Shown here piece after piece: positions 28,590 to 37,040 of a stretch of DNA of 64,000 nucleotides. Numbering within the stretch: position 1 is the stretch's first letter; each line of letters starts with the position of its first letter. The DNA is from Pedobacter punctiformis (GTDB taxonomy: Bacteria > Bacteroidota > Bacteroidia > Sphingobacteriales > Sphingobacteriaceae), in assembly GCF_027213715.1 (NCBI RefSeq), contig NZ_JAPWGM010000001.1, positions 62,001 through 126,000 on the forward strand, in the 5' to 3' direction. The notes below the pieces were generated by a model. The model did not search any database. It was not told the DNA's origin and worked only from the letters and a program-made list of their open reading frames with translations. A program made the translations under genes and the position numbers.

Positions 28590-28875
28590 GAGTACTAAAT
28601 TAACTTTAACAATAGATAAAACAGTTATAGAACGAGCTAAAGCTTATGCTGAAAAACAAGGCCGGAGTTTATCCGCTGTAGTAGAAAATTATTTAAAGGC
28701 TGTTACCCGAAAGGAAGAAACTATTAGTACAGATGATGAACTTTCGCCAATAGTAAAATCCCTGATGATAAATCGTCCCAAAATAGATTTACCTCAAGAC
28801 TATGATTATAAAGAGGAGTTATCAAAAATAAGAGATGAAAAGTATAAAAAATACTGGGGTAATGAAGATAAATAA
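28588..28875 (+). CDS. Ribbon-helix-helix antitoxin (DUF6364-like)
   Basis: A 95-residue protein with an N-terminal RHH DNA-binding fold: KLTLTIDKTVIERAKAYAEKQG then SLSAVVENYLKAV. The acidic C-terminal half (DYKEELSKIRDEKYKKYWGNE) should fold on the toxin. The PIN gene overlaps its end by 14 bases, typical of VapBC-type pairs. It probably represses its own promoter through the palindrome and repeats upstream. Confidence 0.87.
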   Translation: MSTKLTLTIDKTVIERAKAYAEKQGRSLSAVVENYLKAVTRKEETISTDDELSPIVKSLMINRPKIDLPQDYDYKEELSKIRDEKYKKYWGNEDK

Positions 28876-29281
28876 TATTTTAATTGACTCTGATATTCTA
28901 CTTGATTTTTTTCTGCAACGAGAACCTTTCTTTGATGATTCTATAAAAATTTTAAGCCTGTGTGAAAAGAGGAAAGCTAATGGTTTTGTAACAGGTTTAA
29001 TCATATCAAACACTTATTATCTTTTAAAAAAGCATTTTCAACATAAAATGATTGTGGCTGACTTTAAAAAGTTATTGATTTTCTTAGACGTACTAACAAC
29101 AGATAAAAAGACTGTTTTACAGGCAATCGATTCTGAATTTGTGGATTTTGAAGATGCTTTACAAAATTTTTCTGCAGAAAGTCAGGGCTTAATTGATAGC
29201 ATAATTACACGGAACATTAAAGATTATAAAAAAAGTAATCTTAGCATTTTAACTCCGGAAATGTTTCTCAATACACTTTAA
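28862..29281 (+). CDS. PIN-domain toxin (VapC-like ribonuclease)
   Basis: The PIN fold has its acidic residues in ILIDSDILLDFF (Asp near residue 8) and the C-terminal LIDSIITRNIKDYKKS, as in VapC toxins that cut tRNA or rRNA. The ATG at 28862 (MKINNILIDSD) is preferred over an upstream start at 28835. It gives 139 residues and a 14-base overlap with the antitoxin gene, so the two are translationally coupled. Target RNA is unknown. Confidence 0.87.
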   Translation: MKINNILIDSDILLDFFLQREPFFDDSIKILSLCEKRKANGFVTGLIISNTYYLLKKHFQHKMIVADFKKLLIFLDVLTTDKKTVLQAIDSEFVDFEDALQNFSAESQGLIDSIITRNIKDYKKSNLSILTPEMFLNTL

Positions 29282-29288
29282 ATAAAAC

Positions 29289-29325
29289 ATCCTGCTCCGA
29301 TAACCGAAGCAGGATTGATTTTATT
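29289..29325. terminator. Bidirectional terminator after the toxin gene
   Basis: ATCCTGCT (29289-29296) pairs with AGCAGGAT (29308-29315), with T-rich sequence on the plus-strand side and an AT-rich stretch on the other. It lies between the convergent PIN gene and the outer-membrane protein gene. Confidence 0.72.
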
Positions 29326-29338
29326 TGTGTGTTGTGTT

Positions 29339-30124
29339 TTAATTTAAGCCTAAAGTTATCCCGAATGACATGTTTTTTAAACCTGACTGTGCTGCTGTGT
29401 TAAACATATCGTTGAAATAGTATTTGGTAAATAAGCCTAAAGCTCCATAACCAAATCTTACTGTACCGCCGTACCGAACCGACTGGAAGTGATAATCATC
29501 ATATGATTTTTCTTTACCACGTTCATCACTGATCTGTTTAATCTTCCCGTTTAACAAAAAACTAACTTCAGGGCCTAATACAAAGTAAAATCTTTTTCCT
29601 TTATCATTTTCTTTGGTGCGCAATTCAAAGTTTAAGGGAATATGTACATAACTGCTGGAGAAACGGTTTTTAGAAAAAATAACCGGTTCATCGATATAAG
29701 TTAAAGCTGGTTGGTTTTTCTGAATGGTAATGTTATCTCTTAATCGAATCAGTGTCCAGTCGAAACCACCAGCAACATAAACTTTAAAATTAGAATTGAA
29801 ACGGTAGCCAAATTGTAACACATCAAAAGAGAACGTGCTGGTTTTTCCGCCTTTGTAATCCAAAAACTGATTGTTAGGAGAAAGATTGAAACTTCCGTTA
29901 TCGATTAATCTTGAAAAACCAATATCAACCCTTGTAAAAGTAATACCACCAATAAAACGACCTTTTTTCACAGAATCTGCCGACTTGGTTTTGATAATAA
30001 TTCCATGCCCCTCACTATAATCTGTTTTACTTTTTTTGGTACTGTCTTGTTGAGCAAAAGCACCCTGAGCCATAACACCGGCAAGCCCGCTTACCATTAG
30101 TGCTGTAAAAATTAGATGTTTCAT
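29339..30124 (-). CDS. Outer-membrane beta-barrel protein
   Basis: Signal peptide MKHLIFTALMVSGLAGVMAQ with cleavage after the GAFAQ region, followed by alternating amphipathic strands (FDVLQFGYRF, VYVAGGFDWTLI, FYFVLGPEVSFLL, YGGTVRFGYGALGLF) and a C-terminal SFGITLGLN ending that fits a barrel of about 8-10 strands. It is the last gene after a sigma factor and its membrane partner on the same strand and may be part of their regulon. Ligand unknown. Confidence 0.75.
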   Translation of the reverse strand: MKHLIFTALMVSGLAGVMAQGAFAQQDSTKKSKTDYSEGHGIIIKTKSADSVKKGRFIGGITFTRVDIGFSRLIDNGSFNLSPNNQFLDYKGGKTSTFSFDVLQFGYRFNSNFKVYVAGGFDWTLIRLRDNITIQKNQPALTYIDEPVIFSKNRFSSSYVHIPLNFELRTKENDKGKRFYFVLGPEVSFLLNGKIKQISDERGKEKSYDDYHFQSVRYGGTVRFGYGALGLFTKYYFNDMFNTAAQSGLKNMSFGITLGLN

Positions 30125-30170
30125 TTTATGTTGTGTTTGTCTGTGTTAAATTAATCAGCTGTTTAAGCGC

Positions 30171-30926
30171 TTATTTATTGTCAGCTTTTTTGCGTTTTCC
30201 AAATTTAAAGGGGCCTATATTGATTGATGAAATAGAAGAATCATCATCATCAGTTCTAAACTGGATAAACTTGTCTTTCCTTTTATCCACCTTGTTTACC
30301 ACCAGGTTCACCAAATCGCCTACGTTTCTAATGCCTTTACTTTGTTCGTTCTCATTAACAGGCTCATCAGGTAAAACTGCAGTACCCGTTGAGGCATTTA
30401 AAGTTTCATTTTTAGCTGCAACAGCTTCTTTAATTCTTTCTGTCAAATCCTCCTGTTTAGCTTTCGGAACCTCTGCACTGGCAATTAAGGTTTCTTCTTT
30501 TACTATTTCAGGTTTTACCGCTGGTTTTTGTTTTTCCTCTTTTTTAACCTCCATTTTTGCAAATGAAGTCGCTTTCTTAACTTCAGGTCTTAATTTTGGA
30601 AACACTTCTTCTTTAACTTCAACCGGCTCTTTAAGTTCGGGTTTAGCTACATTTTCGTTAGAAGGTTTATTTACTTCAGTTTTAGTAAAATTCTCCGGCT
30701 TTTCTAAAGTTGTATCCTGATTATTTCTAATCAAAATTCCAACCGTAGTGATAACCAAAACTGCAGCAGCAGCCAACCAATAAACCGGTAATTTCCGGGT
30801 TTTCTTTGGTTCAATTTTTTGTTCTATATCGCTCCACAAATTTCTCGAAGGCGTAACTTCTGCATCAGCAAAAGCATCCTTAAATAACTGATCAAAATCT
30901 TTATCCGGTGTAGGTTGCATAACCAA
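30171..30926 (-). CDS. Membrane-spanning partner of the ECF sigma factor (putative anti-sigma)
   Basis: A cytoplasmic N-terminus of about 45 residues (DFDQLFKDAFADAEVTPSRN, WSDIEQKIEPKK), one membrane helix (VYWLAAAAVLVITTVGILI, residues 48-66) and a low-complexity Lys/Glu/Pro/Val periplasmic tail. The gene overlaps the sigma-factor gene by about 20-26 bases (start at 30926 or 30920), which fits a co-translated anti-sigma factor. No zinc-binding ZAS motif is seen, so the call rests on topology and position. Confidence 0.65.
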   Translation of the reverse strand: MVMQPTPDKDFDQLFKDAFADAEVTPSRNLWSDIEQKIEPKKTRKLPVYWLAAAAVLVITTVGILIRNNQDTTLEKPENFTKTEVNKPSNENVAKPELKEPVEVKEEVFPKLRPEVKKATSFAKMEVKKEEKQKPAVKPEIVKEETLIASAEVPKAKQEDLTERIKEAVAAKNETLNASTGTAVLPDEPVNENEQSKGIRNVGDLVNLVVNKVDKRKDKFIQFRTDDDDSSISSINIGPFKFGKRKKADNK

Positions 30927-31470
30927 ATCCCTCCATTTTTATAATTTCTTCTTTTAAAATTGTCCTCGCCCTTGATAATTGTGATTTACTTGCCCCTTCG
31001 GTTATTCCAAGTGTTTCTGCAATCTCTCTGTGCGAGTAACCTTCTATTGCATACATATTAAACACCATGCGGTAACCATCGGCCAGTTTCTGAATCACTT
31101 TCATCAAATCCTGCATGCCCAACTGACTAAAATCAAAACCAGTTGATGGCTGTTCATATGCTTCATCTATTTCAACTACATTTAAGCTGCGTAAATTTTT
31201 ACGGTAACTTTCTATTGCAGTATTAACCATTACTCTTCTAATCCAGCCTTCAAATGAGCCATCTCCCCTATAATCTTTAATTTTCTGAAAAACTTTGATG
31301 TAGCCCAATTGCAATACATCTTCTGCTTCCATCCTGTCTTTTGCGTACCGTATGCAAACTGCCAGCATTTTGGAAGCAGTTTGCTTATAAAGTATCTCCT
31401 GCATCTTCCGGTCGCCGGCTTTACAGCCTTCCATCAAATCGTTTATAGTATAGGGTTGAGTCAACTTCAT
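30901..31470 (-). CDS. ECF-family RNA polymerase sigma factor
   Basis: A 189-residue sigma factor. Region 2 is at about 20-90 (LYKQTASKMLAVCIRYAKDR, MEAEDVLQLGYIKVFQKI) and region 4 at 125-180 (GYRMVFNMYAIEGYSHREIA, ETLGITEGASKSQLSRAR). No ligand-binding extra domain is present. It heads an operon with a putative anti-sigma protein and an outer-membrane barrel. ECF-type regulation of envelope functions is typical in Bacteroidota. Confidence 0.92.
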   Translation of the reverse strand: MKLTQPYTINDLMEGCKAGDRKMQEILYKQTASKMLAVCIRYAKDRMEAEDVLQLGYIKVFQKIKDYRGDGSFEGWIRRVMVNTAIESYRKNLRSLNVVEIDEAYEQPSTGFDFSQLGMQDLMKVIQKLADGYRMVFNMYAIEGYSHREIAETLGITEGASKSQLSRARTILKEEIIKMEGFGYATYTG

Positions 31471-31666
31471 TGTGTGTTTGTATATAGAAGATGATGGTTT
31501 ACAAACAATGGTTGCATGAACGTTAATAAAAAGGTTAAATATTTTAGAAATGACATAACTACCTACTGATTATCAGCAAGATAAAAATTTAAATAAATTT
31601 CAAGAAAGATATTGTTTTTGTTTTGGAAAGCAAAATCAGCTTTTTTGAAAGAACAGTATGACTATT

Positions 31667-31691
31667 CATTGCGTACCTCAGCACGACAATG
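31667..31691. repeat. Half copy of the palindromic intergenic repeat
   Basis: CATTGCGTACCTCAGCACGA resembles one arm of the repeats at 24356 and 38669 (TTCGTACCTCAGCATGACA) but lacks a partner arm. It lies in the 289-base gap before the sigma-factor gene. Confidence 0.5.
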
Positions 31692-31703
31692 ATGCAAACA
31701 AAA

Positions 31704-31728
31704 AGCCATCCCTTTTATTGGTATGGCT
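31704..31728 (-). terminator. Terminator of the 31760-32917 gene
   Basis: AGCCAT (31704-31709) and ATGGCT (31723-31728) pair, with extra CC/GG pairing inside. Read on the minus strand the stem is followed by TTTTTG, 30 bases past the stop codon. Confidence 0.7.
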
Positions 31729-31759
31729 CTTTATAAGGTTAATTATTCATCTAAATTTA

Positions 31760-32917
31760 CTATTCGGCTTTTTTCTTCACTTTAAACAATTTAAAATCCT
31801 GTTTATAGGTTAAAAAGAAAGAATGATTAAACTGAAGTTGTTTATCGCTGTTATCCAAATCAATATGAGGCTCAAAACGAACATCGAGGTATAAATTAGG
31901 GATTAACTCCTTTTGATAGGCATAACGCAAAGAAACAATGTTTCTGGCACTTTGCTTTAAGCCGTTGCTGTATAAATTAGAAGAAACTGATTCATATAAC
32001 GGCATCCCTTTAATTGAAATAAAGTTATTGCCTTTCCAATAAGATCCAACCAAACTTCCCCACCTGGTTTCTACACCCGCATTTAACCATAATCCAAAAC
32101 CGCCCTGATAAGCTCTCCTTTTATCAGGAGAAAAATCTTTGTAAACGGCCACATAGTTATCGGTGTAAATCTGTTTAATATTAGTGTTAATAGCTTTATG
32201 CAATTTCAATCCGGCAGCGCCATTAAATAATGTACTGATTGGAATTTCTTTCAAAACATCTATTTGTCCGCCCTGATGGAATGCTAAAAATTGTACCGGC
32301 ACACTAAATTTCCAGCCATTATTTTCGGCAAGTGTTGTTTCTGTAGATAAACCTCCTATGATTTCCTCTTTTACGGGATCACCTTTATAGATCATTTTTT
32401 GCCAGGCAATCCAGGCATCCAGGTTAAACTTCTTTCTTTCAACTAATAATTGTGTCCCATATTCAATTGGAGTAGTAATGGTTCTTTCAAAATCATAAAG
32501 CGGTTCTATGTATTTATGCTGAATACCGCCTTCCAAACTTCCAAAGATTAATGTCAGGTTTCTTTTGTGGTATTTAACACTAAATAAAGGTTTTGCATCA
32601 TAAACTCCATTGTGTCCAAAGTCTTTACGAATAAAAGCGCCGGCTGTAATGGCTAAATTAGGGTGTGCGTAATATACAATTTGCGGCTGTAACTGCGTGC
32701 CATATAAGGTATAACCATCATGAAAATCGTTGGTATACTCATAATTACGAACGTAGTTAAAGTTGTAAAAATTGAAATGCACTTCGTTGGTTAAACTGCT
32801 ATCCGGACGGATTCTGTTTTCTATAGCCGACTGATCAAACTGGGCCGAAGCAAAATAAGAACTGAATAGAAATGATATGAAGAGTAGGGTCCTTTTCAGA
32901 CCCGTGGTTTTAAACAT
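31760..32917 (-). CDS. Probable outer-membrane beta-barrel protein, unknown
   Basis: The protein has 385 residues, a signal peptide (LLFISFLFSSYFASAQ, cleavage near residue 26) and many short amphipathic strands with aromatic girdle residues (VHFNFYNFNYVRNYEY, LTLIFGSLEGGIQHKYI, NIVSLRYAYQ, FNHSFFLTYKQDFKLF). This suits a barrel of about 12-14 strands; no named family was recognised. It is monocistronic with its own terminator. Confidence 0.65.
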   Translation of the reverse strand: MFKTTGLKRTLLFISFLFSSYFASAQFDQSAIENRIRPDSSLTNEVHFNFYNFNYVRNYEYTNDFHDGYTLYGTQLQPQIVYYAHPNLAITAGAFIRKDFGHNGVYDAKPLFSVKYHKRNLTLIFGSLEGGIQHKYIEPLYDFERTITTPIEYGTQLLVERKKFNLDAWIAWQKMIYKGDPVKEEIIGGLSTETTLAENNGWKFSVPVQFLAFHQGGQIDVLKEIPISTLFNGAAGLKLHKAINTNIKQIYTDNYVAVYKDFSPDKRRAYQGGFGLWLNAGVETRWGSLVGSYWKGNNFISIKGMPLYESVSSNLYSNGLKQSARNIVSLRYAYQKELIPNLYLDVRFEPHIDLDNSDKQLQFNHSFFLTYKQDFKLFKVKKKAE

Positions 32918-33084
32918 AAGTTATGATTTTATCGCCCAAATTTAGGATAGTTTTTGTAAAGCAGATGTAGTTCTGTTGCTAATATTTATTATTTTACTTT
33001 AAACAGATCACAAGAAAATATTCAATTTATCTGTCTTCAATTATTAAATTATATATATTTTTACTTATTATTGACATCAATTAT

Positions 33085-33426
33085 ATGACGAAAATACAAT
33101 TTGTTGATTGCCACAGGCTGCCGGAGAGGTCCTTTTTTTACAAAGGGAAGCAGTTTCCTATGTGTGCCAGATGCACAGGTATCTACGTTGGTTATGCTAT
33201 TTTTATACCGATAATATTCTTTTTTAAAATAAATATATTCATTGCATTATTAGCCATAATGCCTACTACAATAGATGGCATAACCCAGGCATATTGTAAG
33301 CGTGAAAGCAACAATATCCTGAGATTTATTACAGGCATACTGGCTGGTTTTGGATTGGCAGGAATCAGCGATTTTATTGCCTATTATATTGTTGTATCTT
33401 TTAAATTCTTATATCATTTAATCTAA
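33085..33426 (+). CDS. DUF2085-family small membrane protein
   Basis: A 113-residue protein opening with [20 protein letters not shown] and [13 protein letters not shown], the signature of DUF2085 (conserved Cys/His in CHRxPERSF and CxRCTGIY). Three membrane helices follow. The conserved cysteines suggest a metal or redox site but no function is established. Its neighbour downstream is another small membrane protein. Confidence 0.85.
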   Translation: MTKIQFVDCHRLPERSFFYKGKQFPMCARCTGIYVGYAIFIPIIFFFKINIFIALLAIMPTTIDGITQAYCKRESNNILRFITGILAGFGLAGISDFIAYYIVVSFKFLYHLI

Positions 33427-33452
33427 TAAATTCACTTTCAAAATTTACAATC

Positions 33453-33722
33453 ATGTCAGAAAACGAACCGTTTAACCCACAACAAAATCAACCCTTTAAT
33501 CAAGAAAACCAACCTTTTAATCAATTTAACAATCAGTCGAATGAGGATTTGAGTACTGGGCTAAAAATACTTTCCTTTTGTATTCCTTTGGCAGGTGCGA
33601 TTATTTATTTTGTGAAAAAAGATGAACAACCAGTAGCTGCAAAATCAGCCTGTAATTTGGCTTTAATTGGTTTTGGAGTTGGGGTAGTATTAAATATTAT
33701 CAGCTACATGATCAGAGGCTAA
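33453..33722 (+). CDS. Small membrane protein with Pro-Phe-Asn repeats
   Basis: An 89-residue protein. The N-terminal 30 residues repeat PFNxQ units (EPFNPQQNQPFNQENQPFNQ), then two membrane helices follow (about 41-53 and 68-86). The last part, AAKSACNLALIGFGVGVVLN, resembles the C-terminal domain of small DUF4870-like proteins. Function unknown; 26 bases after the DUF2085 gene, so probably one transcript ended by the strong hairpin at 33746. Confidence 0.7.
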   Translation: MSENEPFNPQQNQPFNQENQPFNQFNNQSNEDLSTGLKILSFCIPLAGAIIYFVKKDEQPVAAKSACNLALIGFGVGVVLNIISYMIRG

Positions 33723-33745
33723 TATTTAATCAAAATTGATTAACT

Positions 33746-33793
33746 AAACTTTCTTCGGGTGCAGATCGCGAAGAAAGTTTAATTTATTTTTTT
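33746..33793. terminator. Strong bidirectional terminator
   Basis: AAACTTTCTTCG (33746-33757) pairs perfectly over 12 bp with CGAAGAAAGTTT (33769-33780), followed by a T-rich tail. It separates the plus-strand small membrane proteins from the minus-strand HemJ-like gene and probably ends both. Confidence 0.85.
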
Positions 33794-34338
33794 AAGCGGT
33801 AGTTTTTATAGAGTTTAACAGCAATCATAATAACCATTGCAATCCCCATAATTCCTATCAGGCCATAAATCCAGTTTATTGCACTTTTTACAATAACAAT
33901 AAACACAATGGAAATCATAAAAATGGTGGCTAGTTCTCTCCACAACCTTAATTGAAAACTTGTTAGTTTACATCGATCGTTTTTGAGCTGCTTTACTATG
34001 TTCTGGCAAATAAAATGATAAATAAGTAAGCCAATTACAAAGCCAAGCTTAACCAGCATCCAGTCGGTTTGTAAAAGCCCCGTATTTAGCGTTAACATGG
34101 TTACCCCGGCGAGTACAGAAATAATCATGGCCGGTGTGGCTATAATCTTCCATAAAGTAGCCTCCATTTTAACAAATTGATTCCGGAGGATACTTTTTTC
34201 AGGTTCAGGCTTATCATTAGCCTCAGTATGGTAAATAAAAAGACTTAAAATATAGAATAACCCAGCCATCCAGCTAATCACGAAAACCACGTGCACAGCA
34301 ATAATATAGTGGTAATATTCCATTAAAGATTCCATCAT
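33784..34338 (-). CDS. hemJ: HemJ-like protoporphyrinogen oxidase (UPF0093 family)
   Basis: A four-to-five-helix membrane protein of 184 residues with the family signature HVVFVISWMAGLFYILSLFI and YHTE in the first helix and WMLVKLGFVIGLLIYH later, holding the conserved His and Lys. HemJ oxidises protoporphyrinogen IX in haem synthesis in bacteria that lack HemG/HemY. The usual Arg of the RLFVYH motif is replaced here (SLFIYH). The position beside hemE supports the call. The ATG overlaps the upstream zeta-like gene by four bases (ATGA). Confidence 0.75.
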   Translation of the reverse strand: MMESLMEYYHYIIAVHVVFVISWMAGLFYILSLFIYHTEANDKPEPEKSILRNQFVKMEATLWKIIATPAMIISVLAGVTMLTLNTGLLQTDWMLVKLGFVIGLLIYHFICQNIVKQLKNDRCKLTSFQLRLWRELATIFMISIVFIVIVKSAINWIYGLIGIMGIAMVIMIAVKLYKNYRLKK

Positions 34339-35078
34339 TTAATTTTATTTAAAACATAGGTATCCAACCAGGTTGGTACCCTAAGAAATTCTAATTCTAA
34401 AATTCCTTTTTTTATACTTCCAACAAACTGATGTTTAATTCCGGAATTATCCCAAAGATACGTCTCATCAACTCTTTTTAGCATATCGATTAATAAATCC
34501 ATTGTCAAAAAGTAACGTTTCTCAATCTTTGACGCTTCCACTAAATGTCCACCCTTTTCAACCCTATCTTTTACCCGTTCCAGATTCATAAAGGGTGTTT
34601 CTGTTCCTATAAAATACAAATATACCTTATAATTATTTTGATGAGCAAAATCAATAAGTTCTAATTTGGCAGGATGTGAAAACACGGTTTCAAATGAAAA
34701 TGATTTTTCATTTTCTATAAGTTTATAACGAATAAAATCAGCAAGAATAGCAAAATGATAAGAATTATAATGAACTGATTCTGTTAGCCCCTTAACGATA
34801 ACATTTTCCCTGACAATTAAATTCCAGCTTTGAATAGTGAAGTCTGCCTTTAAAAACAAGCCATTATTAAAACAGAATGATTCAAAATCTTCATTGGAGA
34901 CTTCAATCTCAAAATCAGATAAGTTGAGAAAGGTTTTTTTCTTAAACTCTTCCTCCAATAAATCTGCATTCACAAAAATTCTTGTAGAAAAGTAACTCGA
35001 CTTTATAGAATCAAATAAAGTAGTTTTACCGGAACCATTAGGCCCGGCAAAAATTCTCAATTTGGGCTGTTGAGGCAT
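34335..35078 (-). CDS. Zeta-toxin-like P-loop kinase
   Basis: A 247-residue P-loop protein with Walker A FAGPNGSGKTTL (residues 10-21), FVNADLLEEEF, a central SFETVFSHPAKLELID and RVKDRVEKGGHLV, a set of motifs shared with zeta toxins and related kinases that phosphorylate UDP-N-acetylglucosamine. The small gene upstream overlaps by one base and could encode an antitoxin. It also overlaps the HemJ-like gene downstream. Whether it is a toxin or a domesticated kinase cannot be decided. Confidence 0.75.
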   Translation of the reverse strand: MPQQPKLRIFAGPNGSGKTTLFDSIKSSYFSTRIFVNADLLEEEFKKKTFLNLSDFEIEVSNEDFESFCFNNGLFLKADFTIQSWNLIVRENVIVKGLTESVHYNSYHFAILADFIRYKLIENEKSFSFETVFSHPAKLELIDFAHQNNYKVYLYFIGTETPFMNLERVKDRVEKGGHLVEASKIEKRYFLTMDLLIDMLKRVDETYLWDNSGIKHQFVGSIKKGILELEFLRVPTWLDTYVLNKIK

Positions 35079-35311
35079 TAAAAAAGTTTAATTCTCTTTG
35101 CTGCAGCTCGTCTTCTTTTAAAAACACCTTCTGCCACTTTCACAGTATCCCCATTATTAAATATCCTATATACACCATCAGTCCTAACTTCAGTTCTTCC
35201 TAAATTTAGAGCATCAACTACTCTTAGAACATCATCCATACTCCTATTAACTGCTTTTATTAATTGCTTAATCGGCAGCTTATCCTCGTCTCGTAGTGAT
35301 TTAACAGTCAT
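35078..35311 (-). CDS. Small basic protein paired with the zeta-like kinase
   Basis: A 77-residue protein that I do not recognise. It has an N-terminal helical part (LPIKQLIKAVNRSMDDVLRV), a strand-rich middle (GVYRIFNNGDTVKVAE) and a very basic C-terminus (FKRRRAAAKRIKLF). Its stop overlaps the zeta-like start (TAATG), so the pair is co-translated. Size and position suit an antitoxin, although its basic C-terminus differs from the acidic epsilon antitoxin. Confidence 0.62.
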   Translation of the reverse strand: MTVKSLRDEDKLPIKQLIKAVNRSMDDVLRVVDALNLGRTEVRTDGVYRIFNNGDTVKVAEGVFKRRRAAAKRIKLF

Positions 35312-35399
35312 AAATAATTAAACAAAATGCAGTTATATAAATCAAATATAAAGATTTGCAACTGCTATTCAAAGGTTCTTTCAGTGAGTTTATGGTTTA

Positions 35400-36425
35400 T
35401 TAATACCTAAACTCCTTAATTACGTCAATTGCATATTTTACATTATCAAAAGGGATATCAGGCATAATACCATGTCCTAAGTTAAAGATAAATCCATTTG
35501 TACCACGCATACGCTCAAACAACTGGTGGATATGTTTTTTAATAACCGGTTGATCAGCATACAAAATATGAGGATCTAAATTTCCCTGAACGGCAATATT
35601 TGAAGGTAAGCTATTTTTAATGTTTAGTAAATCTGCGTTCCAGTCTACCGAAATTACATCAGGCTTAGCCTCTGCCATAATTGGTGCAAAAACCGAACTT
35701 CCTTTACAGAAAGAAATCACCGGAATATCTTTCCTGTTTAAGTTAGAAATAATTTCCTGAATATAACGGTGAGAAAATTCCTGATAATCATTCCATGATA
35801 ATGCCTGTGCCCAGCTATCGAAAATTTGAATGGCATTTACACCAGCCGCAATTTGAAGGTTTAAATAATCAGCAGTTACCTTAGCAATTTTAGCCAGTAA
35901 TTTATGCGCAAGTTCTGGTTGATTATGCAGCATCAATTTGGTTAACTTAAAATCTTTTGAAGATCCGCCTTCCACCAAATAACTCATTACGGTAAAAGGC
36001 GCACCAGCGAAACCGATTAAAGGAATATTTCCATTCAAGCGTTGTTGAATCACTTTAATAGCATCGGCAACATATTGTAATTCGTCCAAACAATCTACAT
36101 TCAGATTTTCGATATCCTGCGCTGTGCGAACTGGATTTGCAAATTTAGGCCCTACTCCTTGCGTAAAGCTTAAATCTCCACCCATGGCTTCTCCTGTTAC
36201 CAGGATATCACAGAATAAAATGGCTGCATCAATACCCAACAAATCAACAGGCAGCATGGTTACATCTGCGGCAATTTCGGGTGTTTTACACATCTCTAAA
36301 AAAGAGTATTTGTTTTTAATTTCCCAATATTGTGGCATAAAACGACCTGCCTGACGCATCATCCATACGGGTGGGCGTTCTGTTTGTTTTGAAAATGCGG
36401 CGTCTAAAAATAAATTATTCTTCAT
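35400..36425 (-). CDS. hemE: Uroporphyrinogen decarboxylase
   Basis: Cytoplasmic enzyme that removes four carboxyl groups from uroporphyrinogen III. It has the N-terminal PPVWMMRQAGRFMPQYWE, DAAILFCDILV, GFAGAPFTVMSYLVEGG and the C-terminal GHGIMPDIPFDNV motifs. Length 341 is normal. It lies downstream of the two-component genes in the haem cluster and upstream of the zeta-like pair and hemJ. Confidence 0.97.
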   Translation of the reverse strand: MKNNLFLDAAFSKQTERPPVWMMRQAGRFMPQYWEIKNKYSFLEMCKTPEIAADVTMLPVDLLGIDAAILFCDILVTGEAMGGDLSFTQGVGPKFANPVRTAQDIENLNVDCLDELQYVADAIKVIQQRLNGNIPLIGFAGAPFTVMSYLVEGGSSKDFKLTKLMLHNQPELAHKLLAKIAKVTADYLNLQIAAGVNAIQIFDSWAQALSWNDYQEFSHRYIQEIISNLNRKDIPVISFCKGSSVFAPIMAEAKPDVISVDWNADLLNIKNSLPSNIAVQGNLDPHILYADQPVIKKHIHQLFERMRGTNGFIFNLGHGIMPDIPFDNVKYAIDVIKEFRY

Positions 36426-36461
36426 TGTTGGATTTTGGATCCGGTTCTGCTATTCATAATA

Positions 36462-36501
36462 AAAACGAAGCATCTTCCTTACGTGAAAGAGATCCTTCGT
36501 T
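36462..36501. repeat. Degenerate short inverted repeat of the palindromic family
   Basis: AAACGAAGCATC opens the element and its complement is GATCCTTCGTTT, with one extra base. It resembles the inner arms of the repeats at 24356 and 38669 and lies just upstream of hemE. Confidence 0.55.
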
Positions 36502-36524
36502 TCTCAGGATAACACCCGAATGCT

Positions 36525-37040
36525 TTATATTTTACTTATTTCTTTTTCTATTTTAACAATTATATCCTGCGATCGCTGCGTAGTTGCCAGTTCTTTCGCA
36601 AGTGCTGTATAAGCCACAGCCCGCTCTTTATCTCTTTTACGTAAAGCCAAATTAGCCAGATGGATTAATACATAAGATTTCTCATTTTTTCCACCTACCG
36701 AAAAACGACTGGCGATTTGAAAATGGTACTCTGCCTTATCATAATCTTCATCTTTTAAAGCCAGGTTGCCTTGCATAAATTCATAGTAACCTCTTCTGCT
36801 TTTTGATAGCCTTTCAGGGTGACTTACCTCTGCAAGCATCTCTCTAGTTTTTGCAAACTCATTATTTTTAAAATGCTTTGAGGCCAAAAGCACTGAGCTA
36901 TGTTTAAAATGGCTCCAAACAACAAAAGCGAATAAAAACCCTGAAACAGCCGCCAGCTGATATTGATTGTAATACACACAAACCAATGCAGCCAGTACAA
37001 AAACAGCCATTAAAGCATATCTGCCTTTGTTATTGTACAT
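36525..37040 (-). CDS. Membrane protein with TPR-like region
   Basis: Two N-terminal helices (YALMAVFVLAALVCVYYN and LAAVSGFLFAFVVWSHF) are followed by about 110 residues with TPR-like repeats (EYHFQIASRFSVGGKNEKSY, ALRKRDKERAVAYTALAKEL). Length 171. It overlaps the response-regulator gene by one base, so it is co-translated with the two-component system. Function unknown. Confidence 0.72.
   Translation of the reverse strand: MYNNKGRYALMAVFVLAALVCVYYNQYQLAAVSGFLFAFVVWSHFKHSSVLLASKHFKNNEFAKTREMLAEVSHPERLSKSRRGYYEFMQGNLALKDEDYDKAEYHFQIASRFSVGGKNEKSYVLIHLANLALRKRDKERAVAYTALAKELATTQRSQDIIVKIEKEISKI

Noticed and set aside
30133..30720. Plus-strand 195-residue frame opposite the anti-sigma-like gene
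   Set aside because: The Ser/Phe/Leu-rich translation is the complement of a Glu/Lys-rich low-complexity tail; no start context or domain.
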